Of a stretch of DNA of 64,000 nucleotides, positions 43,255-51,577 are shown one piece after another. Below the pieces are notes generated by a model that was given only the letters and a program-made list of their open reading frames with translations, was not told where the DNA came from and made no database searches. Position 1 is the stretch's first letter, and each line of letters opens with the position of its first letter. This DNA is from Prevotellaceae bacterium UBA4301. GTDB lineage: Bacteria; Bacteroidota; Bacteroidia; Bacteroidales; Bacteroidaceae. The position numbers and the translations under genes are program-made. Location of the stretch: the NCBI GenBank assembly GCA_002395775.1, contig DGUV01000068.1, positions 40,006 to 104,005 of the forward strand, in the 5' to 3' direction.

Positions 43255-43902
43255 TACCCCTGCTTCCACTTGTCGGACGACACGTTCGGTGAGTCGGTCG
43301 TCGCCTTCGGGGTCGTATTCTTTTTTGAGGCTGGCCTTGAAGGTCCAGGCGAAGACTTGGTAGAAAGTGGCGCGGGCGGGGCCCATGAAGGCTTTCACCA
43401 CTTCGTAGCCCGACTGGTTACATTCGCGGTCAACGAGTTTTATGAGGAGTTTGCCTTGGGCGTAGGTGAGTTTCTTCATCTCGGGCTTGTAGGTCTTCAT
43501 TATTTCCTTTTCCACTTGTTTGATGTGTTCCTGCTTGGCTTTCTTGTCGGGCAGCATCTCCATTACTTTATAGGTTTCTTGAATCATGGCGTTGGCCTGC
43601 TGGGCCAGGGGGAGCACTTTCTTCACGTTGTAGACCAGTCTGTTGTACTTCTGCATCTGTTTCCGTGACTTGAACACGAGGGGCTGATAGACAGGCATTT
43701 CGGGCATGAGTATGGTCCAGATGGTGTCGCCCTGGAAGACGTAATTTTTGCCTGCCCAGTACCACGTCTGCTTGCGAGCACTTTGGAATTGCTCCACGGG
43801 GAGGTCAAGAATGTCCATCCCGTGGTTGTCTGTCGTCTCCTGTGCCTGCGTGGCAGTTGCCATGGCGACGGTGAGCATCAGTGTCAGCAATGGTCTTTTC
43901 AC
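43249..43902 (-). CDS. DUF4294 exported protein
   Basis: 217 aa with signal peptide MKRPLLTLMLTVAMATATQA. The body (KQMQKYNRLVYNVKKVLPLAQQANAMIQETYKVMEMLPDKKAKQEHIKQVEKEI) matches the helical DUF4294 family of Bacteroidota, of unknown function. Periplasmic. It ends 6 bp inside the convergent methyltransferase gene. Confidence 0.85.
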   Translation of the reverse strand: MKRPLLTLMLTVAMATATQAQETTDNHGMDILDLPVEQFQSARKQTWYWAGKNYVFQGDTIWTILMPEMPVYQPLVFKSRKQMQKYNRLVYNVKKVLPLAQQANAMIQETYKVMEMLPDKKAKQEHIKQVEKEIMKTYKPEMKKLTYAQGKLLIKLVDRECNQSGYEVVKAFMGPARATFYQVFAWTFKASLKKEYDPEGDDRLTERVVRQVEAGVL

Positions 43903-43923
43903 GGGGGCAAAGGTAATACCTTA

Positions 43924-43958
43924 AATTAAAAGTAGGAAATTAAAGATGAAAAATTGAT
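43924..43958. repeat. 7-bp tandem array, 5 units
   Basis: AATTAAA, AGTAGGA, AATTAAA, GATGAAA, AATTGAT. It is more degenerate than the others and lies upstream of the DUF4294 gene. Confidence 0.55.
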
Positions 43959-43984
43959 GATTCTTTAAGAAAGATTAAGTATTC

Positions 43985-44026
43985 AAGGGGCAGGGAGTAA
44001 GAAAAGTGTCTTATCCCCTGCCCCTT
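43985..44026 (-). terminator. Hairpin terminator after the diaminopimelate dehydrogenase gene
   Basis: A perfect 11-bp stem, AAGGGGCAGGG (43985-43995) with CCCTGCCCCTT (44016-44026), plus inner pairing in the loop. The T-run is weak. Confidence 0.65.
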
Positions 44027-44038
44027 GTTCTTGATGTG

Positions 44039-44947
44039 TCACACGAGATGGCGGATGATGTCCTCGCGTTGGCCGGGGAGCATGTCGATGACGGGCAGCT
44101 CAATCATGGTGTAGCAGCCGGGCTGCTGACGCATGGAGGCACGGGCCACGTTAACGAGTACTTGGGCGGTCAGGGCGGGGTTGTTAATCTTCATGTTGAA
44201 CTCGAAGAGCTGGTTGTGGGTCTGTCCACTGACGCCCTTGCGCACGAGGTTGACGCCGTGGCCGACATCGTTGAGGGCATCCACGCTTTCCACCTGAAAG
44301 ACGTGGGTCTCGTCTGAGGCGAAGTAGGGGTCGGCCTTGATAGCGGCGGTCACTTCCTGGAGATCGGCTCCCTCTTCCAGTTCAACATAGACCATGCGGC
44401 GGTGTATGCCTTGGCCGACGGGGATGGTCATGGACAGGGCGTCGCGGACGCCGGCTTTTGAGCGGACGCAGACGCTGTGGCCCATGGAGCGGCCGGGGCC
44501 GAAGTTGGTGTAGGAGATGCCTTTGGGGGCGAGGCTTTCCATGAGGGTGCGGACGATGCTGTCACTTCCGGGGTCCCATCCGGCGGAAATGATGCTCACG
44601 GCGCCGTGTGCCTTGGCTTCCTGGTCAAGCGAGCGGCGGAGGTCCACAATTTGTCCGTGGATGTCGAACGAATCCACTGTGTTGATTCCTTTGGAAAGGA
44701 AGCGCTTGGCATACTCCTCAACGCTGCGGGTGGGGGTAGCGAGGATGGCTACGTCCACATGGCCCAGTTGGTCAATCGCTTCTTCCTTAACGACTTTGTA
44801 GCCCATGAGTTCCTGGGGGCAATCTGTCGCGCCTTGGCGGCGCACTATGCCGGCCACTTCCATGTCGGGGGCTTCCTGCAGTGCCTGCAGTGCATACTTA
44901 CCGATGTTGCCATAACCAACGATGGCTACGCGAATCTTTTTTTCCAT
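44039..44947 (-). CDS. ddh: meso-Diaminopimelate D-dehydrogenase
   Basis: 302 aa. NADP-dependent reductive amination of tetrahydrodipicolinate to meso-DAP in one step, for lysine and peptidoglycan. N-terminal Rossmann motif IRVAIVGYGNIGKYALQAL; SAGWDPGSDSIVRTLMESLAPKG and YTNFGPGRSMGHSVCVRSKAGVRDALSMT are characteristic of the family. It stands alone, followed by a hairpin terminator. Confidence 0.95.
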   Translation of the reverse strand: MEKKIRVAIVGYGNIGKYALQALQEAPDMEVAGIVRRQGATDCPQELMGYKVVKEEAIDQLGHVDVAILATPTRSVEEYAKRFLSKGINTVDSFDIHGQIVDLRRSLDQEAKAHGAVSIISAGWDPGSDSIVRTLMESLAPKGISYTNFGPGRSMGHSVCVRSKAGVRDALSMTIPVGQGIHRRMVYVELEEGADLQEVTAAIKADPYFASDETHVFQVESVDALNDVGHGVNLVRKGVSGQTHNQLFEFNMKINNPALTAQVLVNVARASMRQQPGCYTMIELPVIDMLPGQREDIIRHLV

Positions 44948-44956
44948 AATACCTAT

Positions 44957-44998
44957 ATGTTAGATGTCAAATGTTAGATGTCAATTGTCCATTGTCAA
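44957..44998. repeat. 7-bp tandem array, 6 units
   Basis: ATGTTAG, ATGTCAA, ATGTTAG, ATGTCAA, TTGTCCA, TTGTCAA. It encodes the last residues (LTMDN) and stop of the upstream peptidase and runs to just before the ddh ATG. Confidence 0.9.
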
Positions 44999-46378
44999 GA
45001 ACATCGGGTCCCAGGCGGGCAGGCGCGTGGGCTTCTGCTTGAGGATTTCCAGCACTTCTGGTGTGCAGTATTTCTTGTTCACCACGACGCGGAACATGTA
45101 TTCGCTGAACCACTCGTGGGTCATGATTAGGTGGCCTGAGAAACCGTAGGTGGGTCCCCACGAGTTCTCGACCTTCCACTTTGTGGGCTTGCCCTCGGCG
45201 TCGAGGTCCACGGCCACGAGTGTCATGGCGTGGCTGGAACCCGAGTCCAGCGTCTGTATGCGCTGGCGCTTGGTCATGCCGAAATGGGTGCCGAAGAGGT
45301 CGTCGTAGTCATAGTTGTTGACGTCGAGCAGGCCGTTCTGGCGGTTGAGCTGTTTGCCGACGTCGCACGAGAAGTACATGGGCACACTGTCCTGCAACGA
45401 GCGGATGGCCATAGCGCTGAGCTGATCGATGTCCAGGTTCACGTAGAGCCAGTTGTGGCCTTCGTAAGTATGGCGGTCCATGTCTATTTCGTATACCTTA
45501 TTATAGGGTCGGCTGGGGTCGTTCATCAGCATGACGTAGTCGGCGTTCAGGTCCTCTTCGGGCTGGCACACTTCTTTGTAGAACGAGAGCGGGGTGTAGC
45601 GCTTGGGCTCCGACAGCAGCTTGCCTTTCTTGTCTCGCGGGGCCCAGGTGAATTCCTTCACGGGTTGGCCATAGGCCAGGGTGAGCATGCGGTAGATGGT
45701 CTTCATCTGCTCCACCTTATAGGCTTCCAGCTGTTTCACGCTCTGTCCGGCTTCGCTTTTTTCGCGCAGGTTGATGGCTATCTCGCGAAGTTTGCGCTTC
45801 AGGTGGCCGTTGAATTCGCTGGTGGAGTTTGATACATAGGTTTCTGCCATCACGTCCTTGGGCACGAGTCCGTACTTTGTCACCAGATCGGCCACGCCCG
45901 TGTAGGTGCCACCGTCCGAGATGGGGTTCTTCATGAGCCACTGCACTTGCTGAGAGTTGATGTCCTGGCGGCGTGTGTCGATGATGCTCTGCAGGAAGAG
46001 GTTGGCCTTCTCCAGTTGGTCGTAGAAGAATAGGTGAACATGGCTAAACATGAAGCCTTCCACGCCCAGATTCTTCATGGCCCGGCGACGCAGCACGTTG
46101 GTGCCCGTAAACAGCCAGCAGCGGCCCGAACTCTCCTGGTCCGTGATGCCCGAACCGTTCACTTCTACCGAGAACCATGTGTCCTCGACCTGTCGGTTGC
46201 CAGTTGCCAGGGCCATCTTGTTGATGCTGTTGGACTGCACGGCGTTTCGCAGCGCCCGTTCGGCTGCCGTGGCTTCCTGTTGGCCTTCCAGTTGACGCAG
46301 CACTTCGGGAGTCAGTGTTTGCTGCGCTGTCGCACTGGCGCAGCAAAAAAGTGATAGGAAAAATGCTTTTGTTTTCAT
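44981..46378 (-). CDS. Exported C1B-family cysteine peptidase (bleomycin hydrolase/aminopeptidase C-like)
   Basis: 465 aa with signal peptide MKTKAFFLSLFCCASATAQ. Catalytic Cys87 in SSGRCWLFTGTNVLRR, His in DSGSSHAMTLVAVD, Asn in WKVENSWG. Bleomycin-hydrolase-like enzymes are usually cytoplasmic aminopeptidases; the signal peptide makes this one periplasmic or surface, as is common in Bacteroidota. The C-terminal residues LTMDN come from a 7-bp repeat array, so the original end may have been altered. Confidence 0.92.
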   Translation of the reverse strand: MKTKAFFLSLFCCASATAQQTLTPEVLRQLEGQQEATAAERALRNAVQSNSINKMALATGNRQVEDTWFSVEVNGSGITDQESSGRCWLFTGTNVLRRRAMKNLGVEGFMFSHVHLFFYDQLEKANLFLQSIIDTRRQDINSQQVQWLMKNPISDGGTYTGVADLVTKYGLVPKDVMAETYVSNSTSEFNGHLKRKLREIAINLREKSEAGQSVKQLEAYKVEQMKTIYRMLTLAYGQPVKEFTWAPRDKKGKLLSEPKRYTPLSFYKEVCQPEEDLNADYVMLMNDPSRPYNKVYEIDMDRHTYEGHNWLYVNLDIDQLSAMAIRSLQDSVPMYFSCDVGKQLNRQNGLLDVNNYDYDDLFGTHFGMTKRQRIQTLDSGSSHAMTLVAVDLDAEGKPTKWKVENSWGPTYGFSGHLIMTHEWFSEYMFRVVVNKKYCTPEVLEILKQKPTRLPAWDPMFLTMDN

Positions 46379-46398
46379 GAATATGATGGTTTTGGTTG

Positions 46399-46406
46399 CA
46401 AAATTA
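46399..46406 (-). promoter_or_regulatory. -7 box of the peptidase gene
   Basis: TAATTTTG on the minus strand, 20 bp before the ATG at 46378. Confidence 0.5.
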
Positions 46407-46437
46407 ATATAAAAAACTCAATTTCCCTATCAAAATG

Positions 46438-47043
46438 TCAAAAAAATGTAGTGAATAGGGTTTGGAAGTTGGTGTGCATCTGTAGGATGAGTTCGCTGAG
46501 CGCAATGGCTCTGAGCTGGGCCGCTTGGGCATAGAGGTCGGAGATGGGGTGAAGGATGTCGTCGTCGGTCTCGAGGAGCAGGCGGTCCAAGGGGCAGGCA
46601 ACGAGGGCTTGCGGAGAGTGGTGCAAGCCGAAACTGAAGTAGAAGCCGTGGGGAAGGAGTTGGAGGAGTTGTTGGGCATGACCCCGATAGCCGTGCCAGA
46701 TGATGGGCTGACGGGCACGGAGTTGGCGACGGATGAGTAGGACATCGTCGATGGCGCGGACGCAGTGGAGAAGGAGTGGCAGGCGGAGCTGTTCACTCAG
46801 GACTACTTCCTCGCGGAAGACTCGAAGCTGCAAATCGTAGGGTGTGGAGCAGAGTTTGTCGAGTCCGCTTTCGCCTATGGCGAGGAGGTGTTCCCCCACC
46901 CCTTCCGCGGAGGGGAGGTTTTCTTCCAGATGCCAGGGGTGGCGGCCTCGGGTGTGGATGCCGTCTTGGATGACGCGCTCACCATTCAGACTGGGATGGT
47001 GGCTGTGGAAATCGATGTAATCGTGAGATGCCGAGCGGTCCAT
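46438..47043 (-). CDS. TatD-family metal-dependent hydrolase (short form)
   Basis: 201 aa, shorter than the usual 250-265. Metal-site motifs DFHSHHP, LLHCVRAIDDV, WHGYRGHAQQLLQLL and RLLLETDDD follow TatD order. Probably a Mg-dependent nuclease. Its start codon lies in a 7-bp repeat array (a second in-frame-independent ATG seven bases upstream comes from the same repeat). Same direction as yidD, rnpA and hemD, probably one operon. Confidence 0.88.
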   Translation of the reverse strand: MDRSASHDYIDFHSHHPSLNGERVIQDGIHTRGRHPWHLEENLPSAEGVGEHLLAIGESGLDKLCSTPYDLQLRVFREEVVLSEQLRLPLLLHCVRAIDDVLLIRRQLRARQPIIWHGYRGHAQQLLQLLPHGFYFSFGLHHSPQALVACPLDRLLLETDDDILHPISDLYAQAAQLRAIALSELILQMHTNFQTLFTTFF

Positions 47044-47065
47044 TGTCCATTGTCAACTATCAAGG
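47038..47065. repeat. 7-bp tandem array, about 4 units
   Basis: GTCCATT, GTCCATT, GTCAACT, ATCAAGG. It spans the yidD stop and the tatD start codon. Confidence 0.75.
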
Positions 47066-47269
47066 TACCGGGTCGTAGCCACTGCCGCCCCAAGGATGGC
47101 AACGCAGGATGCGGCGGACGGCCAGGTAGAGGCCGCGCAGGGGGCCATGTTTCTGGATGGCTTCGATGGCATACTGGCTGCAGGTGGGTGTGAAGCGACA
47201 CGAGGGAGGCGTCAGGGGCGAGATGAATCGCTGATAGAAGCGGATGGGGAGGATGAACAGCTTTCTCAT
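47060..47269 (-). CDS. yidD: Membrane protein insertion efficiency factor YidD
   Basis: 69 aa, typical length. FYQRFISPLTPPSCRFTPTCSQYAIEAIQKHGPLRGLYLAVRRILRCHPWGGSGYDPVP is the complete family core, with three conserved Cys. It helps YidC-mediated membrane insertion. It follows rnpA by 12 bp, the usual gene neighbourhood. Its ATG is created by a unit of an 8-bp repeat array. Confidence 0.96.
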   Translation of the reverse strand: MRKLFILPIRFYQRFISPLTPPSCRFTPTCSQYAIEAIQKHGPLRGLYLAVRRILRCHPWGGSGYDPVP

Positions 47270-47302
47270 TTTCTCAACTTCTCATTTTCTCAACTTCTCA
47301 AC
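47263..47302. repeat. 8-bp tandem array, 5 units, over the rnpA/yidD junction
   Basis: TTCTCATT, TTCTCAAC, TTCTCATT, TTCTCAAC, TTCTCAAC on the plus strand. On the minus strand the AATGAGAA units supply both the rnpA stop (TGA) and the yidD start (ATG). Confidence 0.9.
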
Positions 47303-47683
47303 CTCTTCCCCGATGCGCTGCAGGAGGTTTCTGGTGCTGGCTTGCACGGTGGCAAAGTCGCTGAGTTGGTTGCTCATCCAGATAAAGGCCAGATGGAGGT
47401 GCTGCTCGGGAGGGAGCTGGTTGAGGAGCAAGTGCTTGTTGAGGCGATAGGCTTCGCGGATGAGGCGCTTGGTGCGATTGCGGTGGACGGCGAGTTTGAA
47501 GCGTCGTTTCGAAACGGAGATGAGCAATTGCACGGGTTCCGTACCATCTGGGGCGGGTATAAAAACGGCTCGCAGGGGGTAGGCCGAAAGTGAACGGCCG
47601 CCTCCTGCAAACAGTGTTTCGATGCGTTTCTTGCTACACAGTCGCTCGGCTTTGTGGAATGTGTGCCGAGGTGGTGTGGTCAT
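47282..47683 (-). CDS. rnpA: Ribonuclease P protein component
   Basis: 133 aa. Basic protein subunit of RNase P for tRNA 5' maturation. RNR motif in KRRFKLAVHRNRTKRLIREAYRLNK; N-terminus FHKAERLCSKKRIETLFAGG. The last residues EEVEKLRK are encoded by an 8-bp repeat array. It overlaps hemD by 4 bp. Confidence 0.95.
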   Translation of the reverse strand: MTTPPRHTFHKAERLCSKKRIETLFAGGGRSLSAYPLRAVFIPAPDGTEPVQLLISVSKRRFKLAVHRNRTKRLIREAYRLNKHLLLNQLPPEQHLHLAFIWMSNQLSDFATVQASTRNLLQRIGEEVEKLRK

Positions 47684-48423
47684 GCGTTGACTTGCTTGAT
47701 GTATTCCTCCAGTGCCGAGGTGATGCTGGCGTGCTGAGGTGTTGGGGCTTCGAGTTGGACGGTGAGTCCGGCATCCTTGGCAGCCTTTGCAGTGTGTACA
47801 CCGAAGGTGGCGATGGCTATGTTGCCTTGCTGGAAGTTGGGGAAGTTCTTGAGCAGGGCCGAGATGCCACTGGGGCTGAAGAAGATGAGCATGTCGTAGT
47901 CGAAGGGTTCGCCCTCGGCAAAGTCATTGCTCACGGTGCGGTACATCACGCCCTGAGTGAACTGGAGTTTCTTGCTTTCGAGGAGGTTCTTGATTTCGTC
48001 GCTGTGGACGTCGCTCATGGGCACGAAATATCGTTCCTGCTTATGCTTGACCATGGTGGGCAGGAGATCGTCGATTTTTCCGGTGTTGCCGAAGAACACT
48101 TTGCGCTTGCGGTACTGAACGTACTTCTGTATGTAGAGAGCCACGGTCTCGGTGATGCAGAAGTATTTCATATCCTCGGGGATGGTAATGCGCAACTCTT
48201 TGCAAAGGTTGAAGAAGTGGTCGATGGCGTGGCGCGAGGTGAAGATGACGGCTGTGTGCTCGAGGATGTCAATCTTCTGGGCACGGAACTCGCGAGGGGT
48301 GAGGCTTTCGACTTTGATGAAGGGGCGGAAGACAATCTCTACACCATACTTTCGTTCTATGTTGAAATAGGGCGACTTGTCTGAGGACGGTTTTGGCTGT
48401 GAAACCAGAATCTTTTTAACCAT
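47680..48423 (-). CDS. hemD: Uroporphyrinogen-III synthase
   Basis: 247 aa. Closes hydroxymethylbilane to uroporphyrinogen III. Low-conservation family, but the two-lobe pattern is visible: VIFTSRHAIDHFF in the first half and DMLIFFSPSGISALLKNFPN plus IATFGVHTAKAAKDAGL in the second. Order DUF4271-hemD-rnpA-yidD supports it. Its ATG directly follows a 7-bp repeat array. Confidence 0.88.
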   Translation of the reverse strand: MVKKILVSQPKPSSDKSPYFNIERKYGVEIVFRPFIKVESLTPREFRAQKIDILEHTAVIFTSRHAIDHFFNLCKELRITIPEDMKYFCITETVALYIQKYVQYRKRKVFFGNTGKIDDLLPTMVKHKQERYFVPMSDVHSDEIKNLLESKKLQFTQGVMYRTVSNDFAEGEPFDYDMLIFFSPSGISALLKNFPNFQQGNIAIATFGVHTAKAAKDAGLTVQLEAPTPQHASITSALEEYIKQVNA

Positions 48424-48426
48424 GAC

Positions 48427-48468
48427 TTTAACCTAATGCTTTTAACCTAATGCTTTTAACCTAATAGT
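48427..48468. repeat. 7-bp tandem array (14-bp super-repeat), 6 units
   Basis: TTTAACC, TAATGCT, TTTAACC, TAATGCT, TTTAACC, TAATAGT. It lies between the DUF4271 stop and the hemD ATG. Confidence 0.9.
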
Positions 48469-48473
48469 TTGTC

Positions 48474-49535
48474 CTAATATTTTACTATCAAATTGTCGGT
48501 TATCATCACCAATATCTTGCACAAGGCAAGTAAGGGCATGATTTCCAAGGCGCAAAGGTACACAAAAAGATGCAATAGACAATGGAATTTTGGAAAAAAG
48601 ATTTGATAGGCCTTGTAAGCGAGTAGAATTTTGATGCTTAATAGGATAAAGAGGAACATCCACACGATTTTTTCGAACGGAAGTCGAAAATAAACAAATG
48701 TCAAGGCCAGGGGGAAGAGGAGGAGGGACTCGACAAAGATGAGATAGAAATAGGTGCTGCGCCAGGTGATTTGTTGAGATTTCGGAAAAAATATCCAGTT
48801 GACAAATCGCCCCAACAAGAACTTGGAAATGAAGAAAAGAATGAAACTGGCCACGTAGATGCCTAAAAGCCAGCGGGGAGACAGCTGGCCCAGGAAGAAC
48901 TGCAGCTGATGTTGGGAATAGCCAAACATCATGACGCCGCCCAGCAGGCACAACTGGAGGAGCATGAGCAGGCGGGCACGGCTTGCGGTGCCTGTTTCCA
49001 CGGCCAGAAGGCCCGTCTGCTGGCGGGGGGCGAAGAAGAAGTCCTTGGACTGCTGGCGCAGGTGGCTGCGCATCTTGTTGAAGGTGAGCACCAGTATGAC
49101 GAAGCACAGGAGCAGTCCGCCCGTCACCACATCGTCGCGCCAGAGGGTGTAAGGCAGGGGTACGGCACTCTCGCCCCAACTGCGGTAGGGCAGTTCGGGG
49201 TGGAACATGGGGCTGGTGCGGAAGAATCCCTGATTGAAGTCGATGATGCGGTCGGTCTGGGCTTCGTAGGGTTTGTGGCCTGGCAGACCGGGGATGGAAA
49301 GCGTGTCGGGGCGGGTGCTGCGCACGCGTTCCCTGACGGGCAGGTTGGCCTGCACGGCCGAGTCGAGTTGCTGGTCGGTGTATTCGCCCTTCTCGGCCAG
49401 TTGCTGGGCAATGCGCCAGACGCTGAATCCATGATAGATGGTCTGTTCGCCATCGACGGACAGGCTATCCACATCGACATGCCTGTATGCCGATGTGGTG
49501 TCCTGTATGGTCTGTAGCGAATCCGTCTGCAACAT
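48474..49535 (-). CDS. DUF4271 membrane protein
   Basis: 353 aa. A soluble N-terminal half rich in Gln/Asp and Pro, then about seven membrane helices (VVTGGLLLCFVILVLTFNKM through LFVYLCALEIMPLLALCKILVMITDNL). Matches the Bacteroidota DUF4271 family of unknown function, always near hemD. Inner membrane. Confidence 0.85.
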   Translation of the reverse strand: MLQTDSLQTIQDTTSAYRHVDVDSLSVDGEQTIYHGFSVWRIAQQLAEKGEYTDQQLDSAVQANLPVRERVRSTRPDTLSIPGLPGHKPYEAQTDRIIDFNQGFFRTSPMFHPELPYRSWGESAVPLPYTLWRDDVVTGGLLLCFVILVLTFNKMRSHLRQQSKDFFFAPRQQTGLLAVETGTASRARLLMLLQLCLLGGVMMFGYSQHQLQFFLGQLSPRWLLGIYVASFILFFISKFLLGRFVNWIFFPKSQQITWRSTYFYLIFVESLLLFPLALTFVYFRLPFEKIVWMFLFILLSIKILLAYKAYQIFFPKFHCLLHLFVYLCALEIMPLLALCKILVMITDNLIVKY

Positions 49536-49563
49536 CTCTTTTTTTGATTCTCCTTATATTCTC

Positions 49564-50151
49564 TTAAATCTTTGCAAACCGTCGCACGCTCTCGTCAATG
49601 AGTGGAGTGGTGAAGACCAGGTCGATGGCTTTCTCGGCCGTCGTGGCCACCTTCCAGATGTCGCGATGTTCGTTGCGCATGAAGTTTTCCTGCATCGAGC
49701 GTTCCAGATGGAGTAGCAGGTGGTCGTAGTAGCCATCGACGTTGAGGATGACGATGGGCTTCAGATAGACGCCCAGCTGCTTGAGGGTGACGATTTCAAA
49801 GAATTCGTCCAGCGTTCCGCATCCGCCAGGGAGGATGATGGCAGCATCAGTCATGTCGTTGATGGTCTGCTTGCGGCTTCCCATGTCGGGGGTCTCGATG
49901 AGCTGGGTCAGCCCCGTGTGGTGCCAGTTTTGCTCAATCATGAACGTGGGGATGACGCCCACCACACGTCCGCCTGCCTCCAGAGCTGCATCAGAGGCGG
50001 CCTGCATGAGTCCCATGTTGCCGGCACCGTTGACTTGTGTCACTCCGCGCAGGGCCAGTCCGCGACCCAGTTGGCGGGCTGTTTCGTAATAGATGGGTTT
50101 AATCTTGGTGCTGGAGGCGCAGTAGATGGCCACGGATTTGATGTCGTTCAT
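49564..50151 (-). CDS. LOG-family (TIGR00730) Rossmann-fold nucleotide phosphoribohydrolase
   Basis: 195 aa from ATG 50151, which overlaps the metK stop by 4 bp. Motifs GSRKQTINDMTDAAIILPGGCGTLDEFFE are the PGGxGTxxE signature of cytokinin-activating LOG enzymes, also known as bacterial nucleoside-5'-monophosphate phosphoribohydrolases. It cleaves the base from AMP-like nucleotides; the physiological substrate is unknown here. Confidence 0.93.
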   Translation of the reverse strand: MNDIKSVAIYCASSTKIKPIYYETARQLGRGLALRGVTQVNGAGNMGLMQAASDAALEAGGRVVGVIPTFMIEQNWHHTGLTQLIETPDMGSRKQTINDMTDAAIILPGGCGTLDEFFEIVTLKQLGVYLKPIVILNVDGYYDHLLLHLERSMQENFMRNEHRDIWKVATTAEKAIDLVFTTPLIDESVRRFAKI

Positions 50152-51404
50152 AGTCCGAATTCCTCTTTGATGCGTTCCACATAGTCCAGTTTCTCCCAAG
50201 TGAAGAGTTCCACCTCCACCTCCTTCGTTTCGTGGTAGAGGGATTCGTAGCGCTTCTTCACAATGCGGGGTTCGCGACCCATGTGACCGTAGGCTGCCGT
50301 TTCCTCATAGATGGGGTTGCGAAGTTTCAGTCGTTGCTCTATGGCATAGGGGCGAAGGTCGAACATGTCGTCGATTTTCTTTGCTATCTCGGCGTCGCTC
50401 ATCTCCACATGGCTGCGGCCGTAGGTGTTCACATAGATGCTGACGGGGTCGGGTTCGCCAATGGCGTATGACACCTGCACCAGCATCTCGTCGGCCACGC
50501 CTGCTGCCACCATGTTCTTGGCAATGTGACGTGCGGCATAGGCAGCCGAGCGGTCCACCTTCGAGGGGTCTTTGCCAGAGAATGCACCTCCGCCATGGGC
50601 TCCCTTGCCTCCGTAGGTGTCAACAATGATTTTGCGTCCCGTCAGACCGGTGTCGCCGTGAGGTCCGCCAATGACGAACTTGCCGGTGGGGTTGACGTGA
50701 TAGTGGATTTTGTTGTTAAACAGTTCGAGCACATGGGGATTGTGGATGGTCTCCTTCACGCGTGGGATGAGGATGTTGACGACGTCGTCGTAGATTTGCT
50801 GCTGCATGGCTTTGTCCGAGCCAAACTCATCGTGCTGGGTGGAGACAACGATGGTGTCGATGCGCACGGGGCGGTTCTGGTCGTCGTATTCAATGGTCAC
50901 CTGGCTCTTGGAGTCGGGGCGCAAGTAGGTCATGACGCGGCCCTCGCGACGGATGTCGGCCAGCACGCGAAGCAGGCGGTGGGCAAGGTCGAGCGAAAGG
51001 GGCATGAAGTTTTCTGTCTCATTGGTGGCATAGCCAAACATCATGCCCTGGTCGCCTGCTCCCTGATTCTCGCGGTCCTGACGATCTACGCCTCGGTTGA
51101 TGTCGTCGCTCTGCTCGTGTATGGCAGAGAGCACTCCGCAGGAATTACCCTCAAACATGTATTCGCTCTTGGTGTATCCTATGCGATTGATGACTTCGCG
51201 GGCGATGCGCTGAAGGTCAACGTAGGCCTTGGTCTTGATTTCGCCGGCCAGCACCACTTGTCCTGTGGTCACCAGTGTTTCGCAGGCCACTTTTGATTGG
51301 GGGTCGAAGGCCAGCAACTTGTCCAAAACGGCGTCCGAAATCTGGTCGGCCACCTTGTCGGGATGTCCTTCCGACACGGATTCTGAAGTAAATAGATAAT
51401 TCAT
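50148..51404 (-). CDS. metK: S-adenosylmethionine synthase
   Basis: 418 aa from ATG 51404 (MNYLFTSESVSEGHPDKVADQ); an ATG three codons upstream exists. Makes SAM from methionine and ATP. GHPDKVADQISD, GAGDQGMMFGYA and the GGGAFSGKDPSKVDRS loop are diagnostic. A leader of about 135 nt separates it from a strong promoter, and it is translationally coupled to the LOG gene. Confidence 0.97.
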   Translation of the reverse strand: MNYLFTSESVSEGHPDKVADQISDAVLDKLLAFDPQSKVACETLVTTGQVVLAGEIKTKAYVDLQRIAREVINRIGYTKSEYMFEGNSCGVLSAIHEQSDDINRGVDRQDRENQGAGDQGMMFGYATNETENFMPLSLDLAHRLLRVLADIRREGRVMTYLRPDSKSQVTIEYDDQNRPVRIDTIVVSTQHDEFGSDKAMQQQIYDDVVNILIPRVKETIHNPHVLELFNNKIHYHVNPTGKFVIGGPHGDTGLTGRKIIVDTYGGKGAHGGGAFSGKDPSKVDRSAAYAARHIAKNMVAAGVADEMLVQVSYAIGEPDPVSIYVNTYGRSHVEMSDAEIAKKIDDMFDLRPYAIEQRLKLRNPIYEETAAYGHMGREPRIVKKRYESLYHETKEVEVELFTWEKLDYVERIKEEFGL

Positions 51405-51577
51405 ACAGTTCATGTTTTTTGTTTATGAACGTGTACAAGAATGAAGGCTGTGCAGCAAGGGGTATGCGTGACGCAAGAACGTCGTTTTAGCATTTTTTAT
51501 TGTGGTTGCAAGCAGCCCAAATCTGTCCACATTTTCTTTTCGGGTGCAAAGATAAGGCAATTCTATCGAACTACAAA
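51405..51577 (-). promoter_or_regulatory. metK promoter and long leader
   Basis: On the minus strand: -33 TTTG (51574-51577, inside folK), 19-bp spacer, -7 TATCTTTG (51547-51554). The ~135-nt leader has short complementary segments (GGCTG near 51510 with CAGCC near 51450) and could be structured, but I do not recognise a known SAM riboswitch. Confidence 0.6.

Noticed and set aside
40348..51500. Identical 16-bp TTTTAGCATTTTTTAT at 40348-40363 and 51485-51500
   Set aside because: AT-rich, and about one such 16-bp match is expected by chance in a window of this size; no shared gene function.
51405..51546. metK leader as a known SAM-I riboswitch
   Set aside because: The conserved SAM-I core helices and kink-turn are not recognisable; only kept as a low-confidence structured leader.
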